Below, in pieces: positions 34,284 through 42,565 of a stretch of DNA of 64,000 nt. A program made the position numbers and the translations under genes. The stretch covers positions 62,001-126,000 of the forward strand of contig DASYBB010000170.1 of NCBI GenBank assembly GCA_036501025.1, in the 5' to 3' direction. Every line of letters begins with the position of its first letter. Positions within the stretch are counted from its first letter, which is position 1. Origin of the DNA: DASUBV01 sp036501025. Its GTDB lineage: Bacteria > Actinomycetota > Actinomycetes > Streptosporangiales > Streptosporangiaceae. A model generated the notes under the pieces. That model had not been told where the DNA came from. It was given only the letters and a program-made list of their open reading frames with translations, and ran no database searches.

Positions 34284-34314
34284 GCCGTGCTCCCTTAGGT
34301 GTTCAGTGATGGGG

Positions 34315-35511
34315 TCAGATCACGCCGGCGGCGCGCAGCCCGGCCAGGTCGCCGGGGCCGAGCCCGACCAGCCCGCCCCAGACCTGGTCGCTGTGCTCGC
34401 CGAGGGCCGGCCCGGCGGTCCGGACCGACCCGGGCGTGGCTGACAGCTTGGGCGCCACGTTGTGCATGGGCAGGTCCCCGAAGTCGGGATGGGGGACGGT
34501 GACGATGGCCTGCCGGGCGGCGAAGTGCGGGTCGGCCAGCATGTCCGCGGCCCGGAAGATCCGCCCGGCCGGGACGCCCCCCTCGTGCAGCCGGGCCAGC
34601 AGGTCATCGGCCGGCAGCGTGGACGTCCAGGCGGCGATCAGGTGGTCGAGCTCGGTCATGGCCGCGCCGCGCGCCGAGTGGGTCGCGAAGCGCGGGTCCG
34701 CGGCCAGGCCGGGCTGGCCCATGACGTCGGCCAGCCGCCCGAACACGCTGTCCTGGTTGGCCGCGATCAGCACCAGGTCGCCGTCGCCGGTGGGATAGAC
34801 GTTGCTGGGCGAGACGTTGGGCAGCACCGCGCCGGTCCGCTCGCGCTGGTAGCCGGCCACGGCCCATTCGGGGATGAGCGACTCCATCATGGCCAGCACC
34901 GCCTCGTAGATGGCGGAGTCGACGACCTGGCCGCGGCCCGACCGCTGGCGGTGGTGCAGGGCGACCATGGTGCCGAGGCACGCGAAGGTGGCGGCGAGCG
35001 CGTCGCCGAGCGAGATGCCGGCCCGGACCGGCGGCGAGCCGGGGTCGCCCATGACGTACCGGATCCCGCCCATGGCCTCGCCGATCGCCCCGAACCCGGC
35101 CCGCGGGGCGTACGGGCCGGTCTGCCCGTAGCCGGTCACCCTCGTGATGACCAGGCCGGGATTGACCTCCCAGAGCGACTCGGGCGACAGGCCCCAGCGT
35201 TCCAGCGTTCCGGGCCTGAAGTTCTCGACCAGGACATCGGCCCGGGCCAATAGCCGGCGCAGCAGGGCCTGCCCCTCGGGCGAGCGCAGGTCGCAGGTGG
35301 CCGACAGCTTGTTGCGGGCCACCACGGGCCACCACAGCGACTTGCCGTGCGGCTTCTCGCGGCCCCACTCGCGCATCGGGTCGCCCCGGCCGGGGTCCTC
35401 GATCTTGATCACCTCGGCCCCGAAGTCGCCGAGCAGCTGGCCGCAGAACGGGCCCGCCAGCAGCTGGCCGAGCTCGACGACGCGCAGGTCGCTGAGCGGG
35501 AGCTCGCTCAC
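34315..35511 (-). CDS. CaiB/BaiF-type (class III) CoA-transferase
   Basis: 398 aa. The family hallmarks are SDLRVVELGQLLAGPFCGQLLGDFGAEVIKIEDPGRGDPMREWG, RNKLSATCDLRSPEG, VLVENFRPGTLERWGL, and the catalytic Asp D170 in RAGISLGDAL. Class III transferases move CoA between carboxylic acids through an aspartyl-CoA intermediate. The GTG start overlaps the gntR stop (GTGA) and has GGGGGAGG 8 nt upstream, so it is coupled to the regulator. The natural downstream partner is the divergent HMG-CoA lyase: the transferase could make the CoA thioester the lyase cleaves. Confidence 0.9.
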   Translation of the reverse strand: MSELPLSDLRVVELGQLLAGPFCGQLLGDFGAEVIKIEDPGRGDPMREWGREKPHGKSLWWPVVARNKLSATCDLRSPEGQALLRRLLARADVLVENFRPGTLERWGLSPESLWEVNPGLVITRVTGYGQTGPYAPRAGFGAIGEAMGGIRYVMGDPGSPPVRAGISLGDALAATFACLGTMVALHHRQRSGRGQVVDSAIYEAVLAMMESLIPEWAVAGYQRERTGAVLPNVSPSNVYPTGDGDLVLIAANQDSVFGRLADVMGQPGLAADPRFATHSARGAAMTELDHLIAAWTSTLPADDLLARLHEGGVPAGRIFRAADMLADPHFAARQAIVTVPHPDFGDLPMHNVAPKLSATPGSVRTAGPALGEHSDQVWGGLVGLGPGDLAGLRAAGVI

Positions 35512-36191
35512 GATGGCACCTCCCCCGTGGTGGCGATCACCGTGTCGCCGGTTGCCGTGTCGCCGAGCATGGTGGCCCGGGCGTTGAACAGGTGGCTGCG
35601 CATGACCGACTCGGCCCAGGCCGGCTCGCGGGCGCGGGCCGCCTCGACGATCTCGGCGTGATGGGCCAGGCTGCGGGCCAGCGCGCCGGGCGTGTAGTGC
35701 TGGAAGTTCTGGTGGACCACGGCGGCGTGGGTGACGGCGGTCAGCGACGCGGCCAGCGCGGCGTTGCCGGCCGTGGCGACGAGCAGGCCGTGGAACCGGC
35801 GGTTGAGCGCGATGATGGCGTCCAGGTCCTGGGGGCCGTCCGGGCGGCCCGCGGCCAGCATGGCCTCGGCCATCTCCGACAGCTCGCCGAGCTGGGCGGC
35901 GGTCAGGATCGGCACGGCCTGCCGGACGGCGTAGGGCTCGAGCCGCAGCCGCACGTCGAAGATCTCGCGCAGCTCGGCCGCGGTCCACGAGGTGACCCGG
36001 GCGCCGCGGTTCGGGCTGAGCTCGACCAGCCCCTCGGCGGCCAGGCGGGACAGCGCCTCGCGGATCGGCGTCCGGCTCACCGACAGCTGGCGGGCCACGT
36101 CGGCCTCGGCGATCCGGGCGCCGGCCGGGAGCCGCCCGGCCAGGATGTCCTCCCGGATCGCGTTCGCGGCCTGCTCGGCAGCCTGTCGCAT
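35508..36191 (-). CDS. GntR/FadR-family (FCD) transcription regulator
   Basis: 227 aa. Winged helix at about 5-70 (AIREDILAGRLPAGARIAEADVARQLSVSRTPIREALSRLAAEGLVELSPNRGARV), then an FCD-type all-helical ligand domain (about 80-215; EIFDVRLRLEPYAVRQAV, D..FH at LNRRFHGLLVATAGN, HAEIVEAARARE) with the Asp/His metal-ligand pattern of this subfamily. The ATG at 36191, 4 nt after AGGAGG, is preferred over upstream starts. First gene of the caiB-hyuAB unit. Two TGCATGCAATCT elements lie in the divergent region, one 34 bp upstream of this start; negative autoregulation with substrate-acid induction is the simple prediction. Confidence 0.9.
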   Translation of the reverse strand: MRQAAEQAANAIREDILAGRLPAGARIAEADVARQLSVSRTPIREALSRLAAEGLVELSPNRGARVTSWTAAELREIFDVRLRLEPYAVRQAVPILTAAQLGELSEMAEAMLAAGRPDGPQDLDAIIALNRRFHGLLVATAGNAALAASLTAVTHAAVVHQNFQHYTPGALARSLAHHAEIVEAARAREPAWAESVMRSHLFNARATMLGDTATGDTVIATTGEVPS

Positions 36192-36221
36192 GAGCCTCCT
36201 CAGCATCACCAGGTTCGCGCG

Positions 36222-36236
36222 GATTGCATGCAATCT
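36222..36236. promoter_or_regulatory. candidate GntR operator 1
   Basis: GATTGCATGCAATC (36222-36235) is a perfect 14-bp palindrome followed by T, 31 bp upstream of the gntR start. It has the T-G-C-A-core dyad form common for FCD-type GntR operators. Confidence 0.65.
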
Positions 36237-36322
36237 TGCTCCGGGCCGGTCCCGATGGCAAGGGAACCAGTCATCAATAGCGTGATATGGCCGCGTGACA
36301 GCCGTGTGGGGGTCGTGTCACG

Positions 36323-37252
36323 ATGATGTGCATGCAATCTGTGGAGATCGTCGAGGTGGCACCGCGGGACGGGCTGCAGAACGAGGACGCCGTCCTGACC
36401 ACCGCGGCCAAGCTGGACCTGATCACGCGGCTGGCCGCCAGCGGCGTGCGCCGGATCGAGGCGACCAGCTTCGTCAACCCGGCCCGGGTCCCGCAGCTGG
36501 CCGACAGCGAGGCGGTGTGCGCGGCGCTGCCCCGCGGCGAGGTCTCGTGGATCGGGCTGGTGCTCAACGAGCGGGGGCTGGACCGGGCCATCCGGGCCCA
36601 GGTGGACGAGGTCAACGTGGTCGTCGTCGCGACCGACACGTTCAGCCGGCGCAACCAGGGCGTGTCGGCGGACGAGGCGGTGGCGGCGTGGGGCCGGATC
36701 GCGGCCCGGGCGCGCGCCGCCGGGCTGCGGACGACGGTGACGGTGGCCGCCGCCTTCGGCTGCCCGTTCGAGGGGGAGGTCAGCCCCGAGCGGGTGGCCG
36801 CGGTCCTGGAGCGGTGCGTGCAGGCCCAGCCCGACGAGGTGGCGCTGGCCGACACGATCGGCGTCGGCGTGCCGGCCGGGGTCCGGGCCCTGGCCGACGT
36901 CGCGGACCGCGTCGCTTCCGGCGTGCCGCTGCGCTGGCATTTTCACAACACCCGCAACACGGGCTATGCCAACGCGGTCACCGCCGTCGAGCGGGGGGCG
37001 GCGGCGCTGGACGCGAGTTCGGGCGGGATCGGCGGCTGCCCGTTCGCGCCCGCCGCCACCGGCAACATCGCCACCGAGGACCTGCTGTACCTGCTGGACC
37101 GGTCGGGGGTGGCGACCGGGGTGTCGGCGGCGGCGCTGCTGCCGGTGGCCGGGTTCCTCCAGGACGCGCTCGGGGCGCCGGTGCCGGGGCAGCTGGCCCG
37201 GGCCGGGCTGTTCCCGCCCGCGGCCGGGGCTGACGGCGGCGGTGCCGGTTAG
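36323..37252 (+). CDS. hydroxymethylglutaryl-CoA lyase-family enzyme
   Basis: 309 aa TIM-barrel lyase. VEVAPRDGLQNED (residues 11-22, catalytic R15/D16), the metal-binding HFHNTRNTG (H206, H208), and GGIGGCPFAPAATGNIATEDLLY with the catalytic-loop C239. It cleaves 3-hydroxy-3-methylglutaryl-CoA (or a related 3-hydroxyacyl-CoA) to acetyl-CoA and a keto acid. Several near ATGs exist (36323, 36326, 36332); the first has a GGGGG tract 10 nt upstream. A GntR operator candidate sits on these codons, so repression could block initiation directly. Divergent from gntR, 131 bp away. Confidence 0.88.
   Translation: MMCMQSVEIVEVAPRDGLQNEDAVLTTAAKLDLITRLAASGVRRIEATSFVNPARVPQLADSEAVCAALPRGEVSWIGLVLNERGLDRAIRAQVDEVNVVVVATDTFSRRNQGVSADEAVAAWGRIAARARAAGLRTTVTVAAAFGCPFEGEVSPERVAAVLERCVQAQPDEVALADTIGVGVPAGVRALADVADRVASGVPLRWHFHNTRNTGYANAVTAVERGAAALDASSGGIGGCPFAPAATGNIATEDLLYLLDRSGVATGVSAAALLPVAGFLQDALGAPVPGQLARAGLFPPAAGADGGGAG
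36326..36340. promoter_or_regulatory. candidate GntR operator 2
   Basis: A second copy of TGCATGCAATCT (36329-36340) overlaps the first codons of the HMG-CoA lyase gene, 104 bp from operator 1. The 8-bp palindrome and right arm are identical; the left arm is diverged. Confidence 0.55.
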
Positions 37253-37259
37253 CCGGCCG

Positions 37260-37303
37260 CGATCGGGCGCGGATCGGGCTCGGATCGGGCGCGGATCGGG
37301 CGC
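37260..37303. repeat. 11-bp tandem repeat after the lyase gene
   Basis: Four copies of GGATCGGGCGC (one with CTC), from 37260 to 37303, starting 8 bp after the stop codon. The fourfold head-to-tail array suggests slippage-prone, length-variable DNA. Confidence 0.85.
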
Positions 37304-37312
37304 GGCGGGCGG

Positions 37313-37340
37313 GCATCGGGCAGGCCCGCCTGCCCGACGC
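37313..37340. terminator. bidirectional hairpin terminator
   Basis: TCGGGCAGGC (37316-37325) and GCCTGCCCGA (37328-37337) form a perfect 10-bp stem around CC, extendable past one mismatch to 37313-37340. It lies between the convergent lyase and hydrolase genes. Confidence 0.65.
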
Positions 37341-37357
37341 CGGGTCCGGCGCGGTCC

Positions 37358-38164
37358 TTAGCCGGGGAAGGCCCGCTGCCGCAGCCAGTCCAGGCCGTAG
37401 TCAGCGACCTCGGCCCAGCCGCTGTCGATCGTCAGCGAGTGACCCCGGGTGGGGAACTCCTGGAAGTCGGTGATGGCCGGCGACTTGTGGTACAGCTTCC
37501 GGGTCGACCGGGTGATCGCGGCCGGCACCGTGTGGTCGCGGCCGCCGGCGGTCAGCAGCAGCGGGCCGCGCGTCTTGTTGCCGGTGTTGACCTTGGCCGG
37601 CGATCCCGGCACGAAGTTCGCGGCCGCGGCCTCGAACAGCGGCTTCCCCGGCGACGGCACCGTCCACTTGTCGTACAGCTCGCCGGACTCCTGGGAGCCC
37701 AGCGTGTTGCCGAAGCCGTAGGCGAACTCCTCGCGGGTGAGCGCGACGGCGCCGTGCCGGTTGGCGGGCTTGCGCAGCGCGATGCCCGCGACCTTGAGGG
37801 CCGACGGGGGCAGCTTCAGGACGCCCTTGATGGGCGCGGCGTCGATCGCTATGGCGGCCGCGGCCAGGTCCTGGCCGAGCAGCCGCTGCGCGATCAGGCC
37901 GCCGAAGGAATGGCCGACGACGACCGGCTTGACGGGCAGCGACCGGATGATCCCGGCATAGTGCTCGACCACGTCGTTGATCCCCATGCCGGCCACTCGC
38001 TCCGGGTGCTCGCGGGTCTCGGCCACGGTGTCCGAGTCCCCCGGCCAGCCGGGCGCGGAGGGCTCATAGCCGGCCTCGCGGAAGCGCTCCTCCCAGGAGG
38101 CCCAGGAACTGGCGTGCAGCCACAGGCCGTGAATGAAGATTACGGGCATGCCGGGTGTCGTCAT
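37358..38164 (-). CDS. alpha/beta hydrolase
   Basis: 268 aa, cytoplasmic. Oxyanion region FIHGLWLHASSW (about 10-21), nucleophile elbow GHSFGG (Ser near 88), GPLLLTAGGRDHTVPA carrying the acid Asp, and the catalytic His in PTRGHSLTIDSGW. It belongs to the haloperoxidase/esterase-like group; substrate unknown. The ATG at 38164 starts the conserved domain; only a weak GAAGGGCGAAG lies upstream. Its promoter region runs into the GTCAG repeat array. Confidence 0.85.
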   Translation of the reverse strand: MTTPGMPVIFIHGLWLHASSWASWEERFREAGYEPSAPGWPGDSDTVAETREHPERVAGMGINDVVEHYAGIIRSLPVKPVVVGHSFGGLIAQRLLGQDLAAAAIAIDAAPIKGVLKLPPSALKVAGIALRKPANRHGAVALTREEFAYGFGNTLGSQESGELYDKWTVPSPGKPLFEAAAANFVPGSPAKVNTGNKTRGPLLLTAGGRDHTVPAAITRSTRKLYHKSPAITDFQEFPTRGHSLTIDSGWAEVADYGLDWLRQRAFPG

Positions 38165-38313
38165 GGCGCTTCGCCCTTCGGGTCCGAGTGCCAGCCGCGT
38201 TGACGGCTGAGGTTCTGGACCTTCCCCCGTTTGCCCCATCTGTCACACGCCGGGCGCACCGAGGCGGGGCCGGACCTATCCGCCGGCTGGCGCGGCCGAG
38301 TGGGCCGGGTGGC
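38165..38313. other. intergenic, no gene recognised
   Basis: A 149-bp stretch that, with the repeat array, forms a 324-bp gap between genes. I see no promoter consensus or RNA motif. Confidence 0.35.
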
Positions 38314-38495
38314 GGTCAGGCGCCGGGTCGTGGTCAGCCGGCCGGGGGCAGTCAGGCGGCGAGGGCCGGTCAGGCAGCGGAGGCCGGTCAGGCGGCGGGG
38401 TCGCGGTCAGCCGGAAGGGGGTCAGGCGGCGGGGCCGGTCAGCCGGAAGGGGGTCAGGCGGCGGGGCCGGTCAGGCGGCGGGTGGCGGTCAGCCG
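38314..38495. repeat. GTCAG-type tandem repeat array downstream of DUF5302 gene
   Basis: About 11 head-to-tail copies of a 15-18 bp unit, roughly GGTCAGGCGGCGGGGCC, some with GGTCAGCCGG variants. Two adjacent 32-bp supercopies (38405-38436 and 38437-38468) are identical, pointing to recent duplication. The last unit contains the DUF5302 stop codon (TCA at 38489), so the array grew from the gene's 3' end. Not CRISPR: there are no unique spacers. Confidence 0.85.
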
Positions 38496-38746
38496 CCGCC
38501 GCGGCGGCGGAACGAACGCCGGCTCGAGGCCGGGCCGTGGACGCCCTGGACCTTCCCGGCGTCGCGGCCGCCCGCGCCGGCGGCGCTGGCCGTCTCCCTG
38601 GTGCGCTTGCGCTCGAGGGCCTCGCGGAACTTGCGCTTGGCCTCGTCTTCGGTCGCCGCAGCGTCCTCCGGATCCGCGGTGACCTCGGGTTCCTCGGTGC
38701 CTGCCGCGTTCTCGGTGCGTTCAGGCTCTGGCCCGGTGCCGGACAT
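38489..38746 (-). CDS. DUF5302-family small protein (85 aa)
   Basis: Very acidic N-terminus, then the family signature EDEAKRKFREALERKRTRE (about residues 35-53) and a basic C-terminus GKVQGVHGPASSRRSFRRRGGG, exactly the DUF5302 layout. Function unknown. The ATG at 38746 has AGGAGG 4 nt upstream. The stop codon lies in the repeat array, so array expansion leaves the protein intact. Confidence 0.85.
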   Translation of the reverse strand: MSGTGPEPERTENAAGTEEPEVTADPEDAAATEDEAKRKFREALERKRTRETASAAGAGGRDAGKVQGVHGPASSRRSFRRRGGG

Positions 38747-38840
38747 GGGGCCTCCTGCCGTTGGGGATGGACAGCCTTGCACAGACTACGGCGCGGACCG
38801 AGCAGGCCCGGCACCAGGCGCCGCGATCCCCCCGGGGTGC

Positions 38841-40061
38841 TCACAGGGTCCAGAGCGCCTGCGTGGGGGACAGGCGGGCGGCGCGGATGGCGGGCAGCAG
38901 CCCGGCGAGGCCGCCGGTGAGCAGGGCGGCGCCGAGGCCGCCGGCCCACGCCTCGGCGGGGATGACGACGGCCCAGCCCTGGGCGTGGGCGTAGCTGGCG
39001 GTGGCGGCGGCCCCGGCGAGGTCGCCGGCGGCGCCGCCGGCCAGGGCGAGCAGGACGGCCTCGGCCAGGAACTGGGCGCGGACCTGGCCCCTGGTGGCGC
39101 CGAGCGCACGGCGCAGCCCGATTTCCGGGCGCCGTTCCAGCACCGAGATGATCATGATGTTGGCCACGCCGACCGCGCCGACGAGCAGGGCGACCGCGCC
39201 CAGCCCCAGGAACAGCGTGTCGAACGCGCCGGCGGCGTCGGCCTGGGCGGTCAGCGAGTCAGACGGCTGGGACACATCAACTTCGCTGGGGTGCTCCGGG
39301 TTGGCCTGCGCGGCGAGCAGGTCGTCGACCCGGGTGGTGGCGGCCGCGGTGCTGATAGTGCGGACATACAGCTCGGACGGGTGCCCGTCGAAGCCGAGGT
39401 AAGCCCGGGCGGCGGGGAAGCCGACCAGGATCGCGGTGTCGAGCTGCGGGGCGAGGGTGGCAGGGCGCAGGATGCCCGCGAGGTAGAACCACCGGCCGCC
39501 GACCCAGATCCGCTCGCCGGGCCAGATCCGGTCGATGCCGGCCAGCTGAGCGGCCTCCGCGCCGAGGACGGCGACCGGCTCGCGGGCGGTCGCGGCGGTG
39601 AGGTAACTGCCCTGGGCCACCGAGGTGCCCGCCGCGGCGGGCAGGCCCAGGCTGGCGGCGTCCACGCTGAGCCCGCCGGTGTCGATGGCGGGGACTAGCG
39701 GGCTGCGGTACGCGTCGGCGCTGACGGTGCCGGTGTCCTGCACGGCCGTGACGCCGGGCAGGCGGGCGACCATGCCGGGGGAGGCGGCGGGGAGCTCGGC
39801 CGTCTGCCCGGTCAGGTCCTGCCCGCTGGTCGCGGTCAGCAGGTTGGTGCCCAGGCGGCTGATCTCGGCCAGCAGCCCGGCCTGGGAGGACCGGGCCAGG
39901 CCGAGGACGGCCACGATCGCGGCGACCCCGATCGCGATGCCCAGCGCTGACAGCGCCGCCCGCAGCCGGCGGGTCCGCAGGCCGACGGTGGCCAGGCCGG
40001 CCAGGTCGCGCGGGCGCAGCCGGGCCGGGACCGGGGCGTTCCGCTCCGGCGTGGCGGTCAT
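38841..40061 (-). CDS. MacB/FtsX-type ABC transporter permease
   Basis: 406 aa. A first transmembrane helix at about 30-55 (LSALGIAIGVAAIVAVLGLARS) is followed by a large extracytoplasmic MacB-PCD-like domain (about 60-270). Three C-terminal helices (about 285-400; GVANIMIISVLERRPEIGLRRALGATRGQVRAQFLAEAVLLALAGG) carry the coupling helix. Mechanotransmission-type ABC proteins move substrates or signals across the envelope without a classical channel. The ATG overlaps the ATPase stop (ATGA). Last gene of the exporter operon. Confidence 0.9.
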   Translation of the reverse strand: MTATPERNAPVPARLRPRDLAGLATVGLRTRRLRAALSALGIAIGVAAIVAVLGLARSSQAGLLAEISRLGTNLLTATSGQDLTGQTAELPAASPGMVARLPGVTAVQDTGTVSADAYRSPLVPAIDTGGLSVDAASLGLPAAAGTSVAQGSYLTAATAREPVAVLGAEAAQLAGIDRIWPGERIWVGGRWFYLAGILRPATLAPQLDTAILVGFPAARAYLGFDGHPSELYVRTISTAAATTRVDDLLAAQANPEHPSEVDVSQPSDSLTAQADAAGAFDTLFLGLGAVALLVGAVGVANIMIISVLERRPEIGLRRALGATRGQVRAQFLAEAVLLALAGGAAGDLAGAAATASYAHAQGWAVVIPAEAWAGGLGAALLTGGLAGLLPAIRAARLSPTQALWTL

Positions 40062-40783
40062 GATCGCCTCTCCGGGGCGGCCGGGTTGCCCGCCGGGGCC
40101 GGGGCCGGGCCGGTGTCGCTGACGATGCGGCCGTCGAGCATGTCGATGCGGCGGCGCATCGCGGCGGCGACCGCGTGGTCGTGGGTGATCACGATGATCG
40201 TGGTCCCGGCGGCGTTGAGCTCGGCCAGCAGGGCGAGCAGGGTGGCGCCGGCGCCGGAGTCCAGGTTGCCGGTCGGCTCATCGGCCAGCACCACGGCCGG
40301 CCGGCCGGCGATCGCCCGGGCGATCGCCACCCGCTGCCGCTCGCCCCCGGACAGCTGGGTCGGCCGCGCGGCGGCCCGGTGCCCGAGGCCGACCCGCTCC
40401 AGCGCGGCGGCGGCCAGCTCGCGGCGCGCGGCGCGCGCGACGCCCGCGTACAGCAGCCCGTCGGCCACGTTGTCCAGCACCTGCTGATGCTCGGCCAGGA
40501 AGAACTGCTGGAACACGAACCCGATCCGCCGCGCCCGCAGCGCGGACACCTCCCGGTCGGTCAGCCGGGCCACGTCCAGGCCGGTCACCCTTACCGTCCC
40601 GGTGCTCGGCCGGTCCAGGGTGCCCATCAGGTGCAGCAGCGTGCTCTTGCCCGACCCGGACGGGCCGACCACCGCCGCCAGCTCCCCGGCCGCCACCGCC
40701 ACGCTCACCCGGTCCAGCGCCCGCACCGGCGGCGGTCCCGGGTACTCCTTCGTCACCCGCGCCAGCTCCAGGATGGCGCTCAT
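40058..40783 (-). CDS. ABC transporter ATP-binding protein (MacB/LolD-like)
   Basis: 241 aa. Walker A GPSGSGKST (about 39-47), LMGTLDRPSTGTVRV, RRIGFVFQQFFLAEHQQVLDNV (Q-loop), signature LSGGERQRVAIARAIAG, Walker B VVLADEPTGNLDS and H-loop ITHDHAVA: all needed residues present. It energises the adjacent MacB-like permease. Both ends overlap neighbours by 4 nt (ATGA), so subunits are made together. Confidence 0.93.
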   Translation of the reverse strand: MSAILELARVTKEYPGPPPVRALDRVSVAVAAGELAAVVGPSGSGKSTLLHLMGTLDRPSTGTVRVTGLDVARLTDREVSALRARRIGFVFQQFFLAEHQQVLDNVADGLLYAGVARAARRELAAAALERVGLGHRAAARPTQLSGGERQRVAIARAIAGRPAVVLADEPTGNLDSGAGATLLALLAELNAAGTTIIVITHDHAVAAAMRRRIDMLDGRIVSDTGPAPAPAGNPAAPERRS

Positions 40784-41928
40784 CTGGCCGGCACCACGAC
40801 GTGCTCGCCCGGCGCCAGCGCCCCGGTCACCTGCACCAGGCCGGAGTTGTCGTCGAAGATCCCGGCCGTCACCGGCACCAGCCGCCGGCGGTGGCCGGCG
40901 CCGGCCATCTCGACGGCGTAGCCGGCGGGCCGGGCCAGCAGCGCCGTCACCGGCACCGCGAGCACGGGGCCGGGGCTGGCGCCGGTGGTGATGTACACAG
41001 TCACCGGCGCCTGGTCCAGGGTCCCGGCCGCCGCCGGGCGGGTCAGGGTGACCGTCACCGGGATCGTCGCCGCGCCGGCGGTCCCGGACGCCACCGTGCC
41101 CACCGAGGAGATCGTGCCGGTCGTGCTGGCCCCGTCTGGCAGCGTGACCGTCACCGGGTCGCCCGCCGCCACCCGCGCCTGCAGGCCGGTGCTCAGCGCG
41201 ATCGTCACCGCGTGCCGGTCCGAGGTTGCCGCCAGCACCGGGCCCGCCGCCGGGCCGCCCAGGCTGGCCAGCACGCTCGTGACCCGGATCGCGCCGGGCT
41301 CGAATACCACCGACCCCAGCGGCAGCGACCCCGGCGGGCCGGACACCCCCAGCGCCGACTCCAGCCGCTGCACCCCGTCCAGCGTCGCCCACGAGAAGTA
41401 GTCCCAGCCGAGCGCGCTGATGCCCGGGCCGCTGGCATCTCCCAGCGCGACCAGGTCACGATTGAGCTGGGCCACGTCCGCTCCGGTCAGCCCCTCCGCC
41501 AGGGCCCGCCAGGCCGGCACCGGCCCGTACAGCAGCGCCACCGGGGTGCCGTCATCGACCCGGTACAGCACCTGCCCCTGCCCGATCACCTGCCCGGCCG
41601 CCGGCAGCGAGGTCAGCGCCCCGCCGCCCGGCCCGCGCACCGTGTAGGCGCCGGAGTACCCCAGGGTGGCGGTCACCGGCGTGGTCGACGACAGCTCCTC
41701 CCGGACGACCGGCCGGGTGGCCGGCGGCGGTGCCCCCGGCCCGGCCCCGGGCGAGCGCGCCGGGCCCAGCGCCCCCGCGCCCCATCCGATCCCGGCCCCG
41801 GCGGCGAGCACGACGAGGAGCAGCAGCACCGCGGCCGCCGGGCGGCGGCCCGGCAGCCGCGCCCCGGCGGCTGCCGCGGCGCCGTCCGGCGGGCTGGCCT
41901 TCCCGGCGCGTGCGGAGGTCCCGCTCAT
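40780..41928 (-). CDS. membrane-fusion (HlyD/RND-type) adaptor with peptidoglycan-binding-like domain
   Basis: 382 aa. One N-terminal membrane anchor (about 27-55, AAAVLLLLVVLAAGAGIGWGAGALG), a barrel-sandwich half (GGGALTSLPAAGQVIGQGQVLYRVDD), and an inserted peptidoglycan-binding-like segment (LTGADVAQLNRDLVALG...YFSWATLDGVQRLESALGV). Beta-barrel segments then follow (VAAGDPVTVTLPDGASTTGTISSVG). This is the usual actinobacterial partner of MacB-like ABC exporters, possibly anchoring the pump to the wall. Coupled by ATGA overlaps to genes on both sides. Confidence 0.88.
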   Translation of the reverse strand: MSGTSARAGKASPPDGAAAAAGARLPGRRPAAAVLLLLVVLAAGAGIGWGAGALGPARSPGAGPGAPPPATRPVVREELSSTTPVTATLGYSGAYTVRGPGGGALTSLPAAGQVIGQGQVLYRVDDGTPVALLYGPVPAWRALAEGLTGADVAQLNRDLVALGDASGPGISALGWDYFSWATLDGVQRLESALGVSGPPGSLPLGSVVFEPGAIRVTSVLASLGGPAAGPVLAATSDRHAVTIALSTGLQARVAAGDPVTVTLPDGASTTGTISSVGTVASGTAGAATIPVTVTLTRPAAAGTLDQAPVTVYITTGASPGPVLAVPVTALLARPAGYAVEMAGAGHRRRLVPVTAGIFDDNSGLVQVTGALAPGEHVVVPAR

Positions 41929-42509
41929 GACGTGGCCTTGCTCGACTGGCTTCCCACCGACAGGTGCGCCCCGGCCGGCAGCAGCCGCTGGCACGCGGCG
42001 ACGGCGGCCCGGAACTGGGGCGAATCGGGGTTGCTGCCGCGGCCCTGCGGGGGCGCCGGGGTACCGCTGCCCGGCGGGTCGGGGAAGCCCGGCACGCCAT
42101 GGCTGCGCATGCACTGGGAGAACTTCAGCAGCGCGGGGAGCGCCTTCTGCTGCTCCTGCTGTTGCTGCTGGGCCTCCCGCTGCAGCTGCGTGATGGACGG
42201 GCCGCCGCCCGCCAGCAGGTGCCGGCACGCGCCGTAGGCCGCCTGCACCTGGCTGCTGTCAATCGTCGCGGCACTTACGTGGAAGCCCCCCGCTGCCGCG
42301 GGATCCGGGAAGCCCGGCACGCCGTGGCCGCGGATGCACTGCGCCAGGGCCAGCTCCTGCGCGAAGGTCGGCGAGCCGGCCGGGTCCGGGCCGGCGGCGG
42401 CCACGTCGATGCGGCCGCCGCACGCCGTCGCCAGCATGGCGACGGCGGCCGCGATGGCCAGGGCGGCCGCGCGCCGCGGCCCCCGGTTCCGGCCGGTCCT
42501 GTCGTTCAT
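41925..42509 (-). CDS. putative lipoprotein with duplicated CxRxHGVPGFPDP motif
   Basis: 194 aa. Signal sequence with a lipobox-like MLATAC (Cys near residue 30). Two homologous repeats follow: CIRGHGVPGFPDP...YGACRHLL (about 58-98) and CMRSHGVPGFPDP...AACQRLLP (about 132-177), separated by a Gln-rich coiled segment (QREAQQQQQEQQKA). Each repeat has a Cys pair, suggesting two small disulphide or metal-binding modules. First gene of the exporter operon, GGAGG 6 nt before the ATG. It may capture a substrate or signal for the pump/kinase; that role is inferred from context only. Confidence 0.75.
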   Translation of the reverse strand: MNDRTGRNRGPRRAAALAIAAAVAMLATACGGRIDVAAAGPDPAGSPTFAQELALAQCIRGHGVPGFPDPAAAGGFHVSAATIDSSQVQAAYGACRHLLAGGGPSITQLQREAQQQQQEQQKALPALLKFSQCMRSHGVPGFPDPPGSGTPAPPQGRGSNPDSPQFRAAVAACQRLLPAGAHLSVGSQSSKATS

Positions 42510-42565
42510 CGCGGCCTCCTCATTGCGCCGGGACAGGTCGTCGGGTGCAGTTGTACCGAGCGGCC

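Noticed and set aside
38314..38495. CRISPR array
   Set aside because: Units are contiguous, short and variable, without unique spacers or cas genes.
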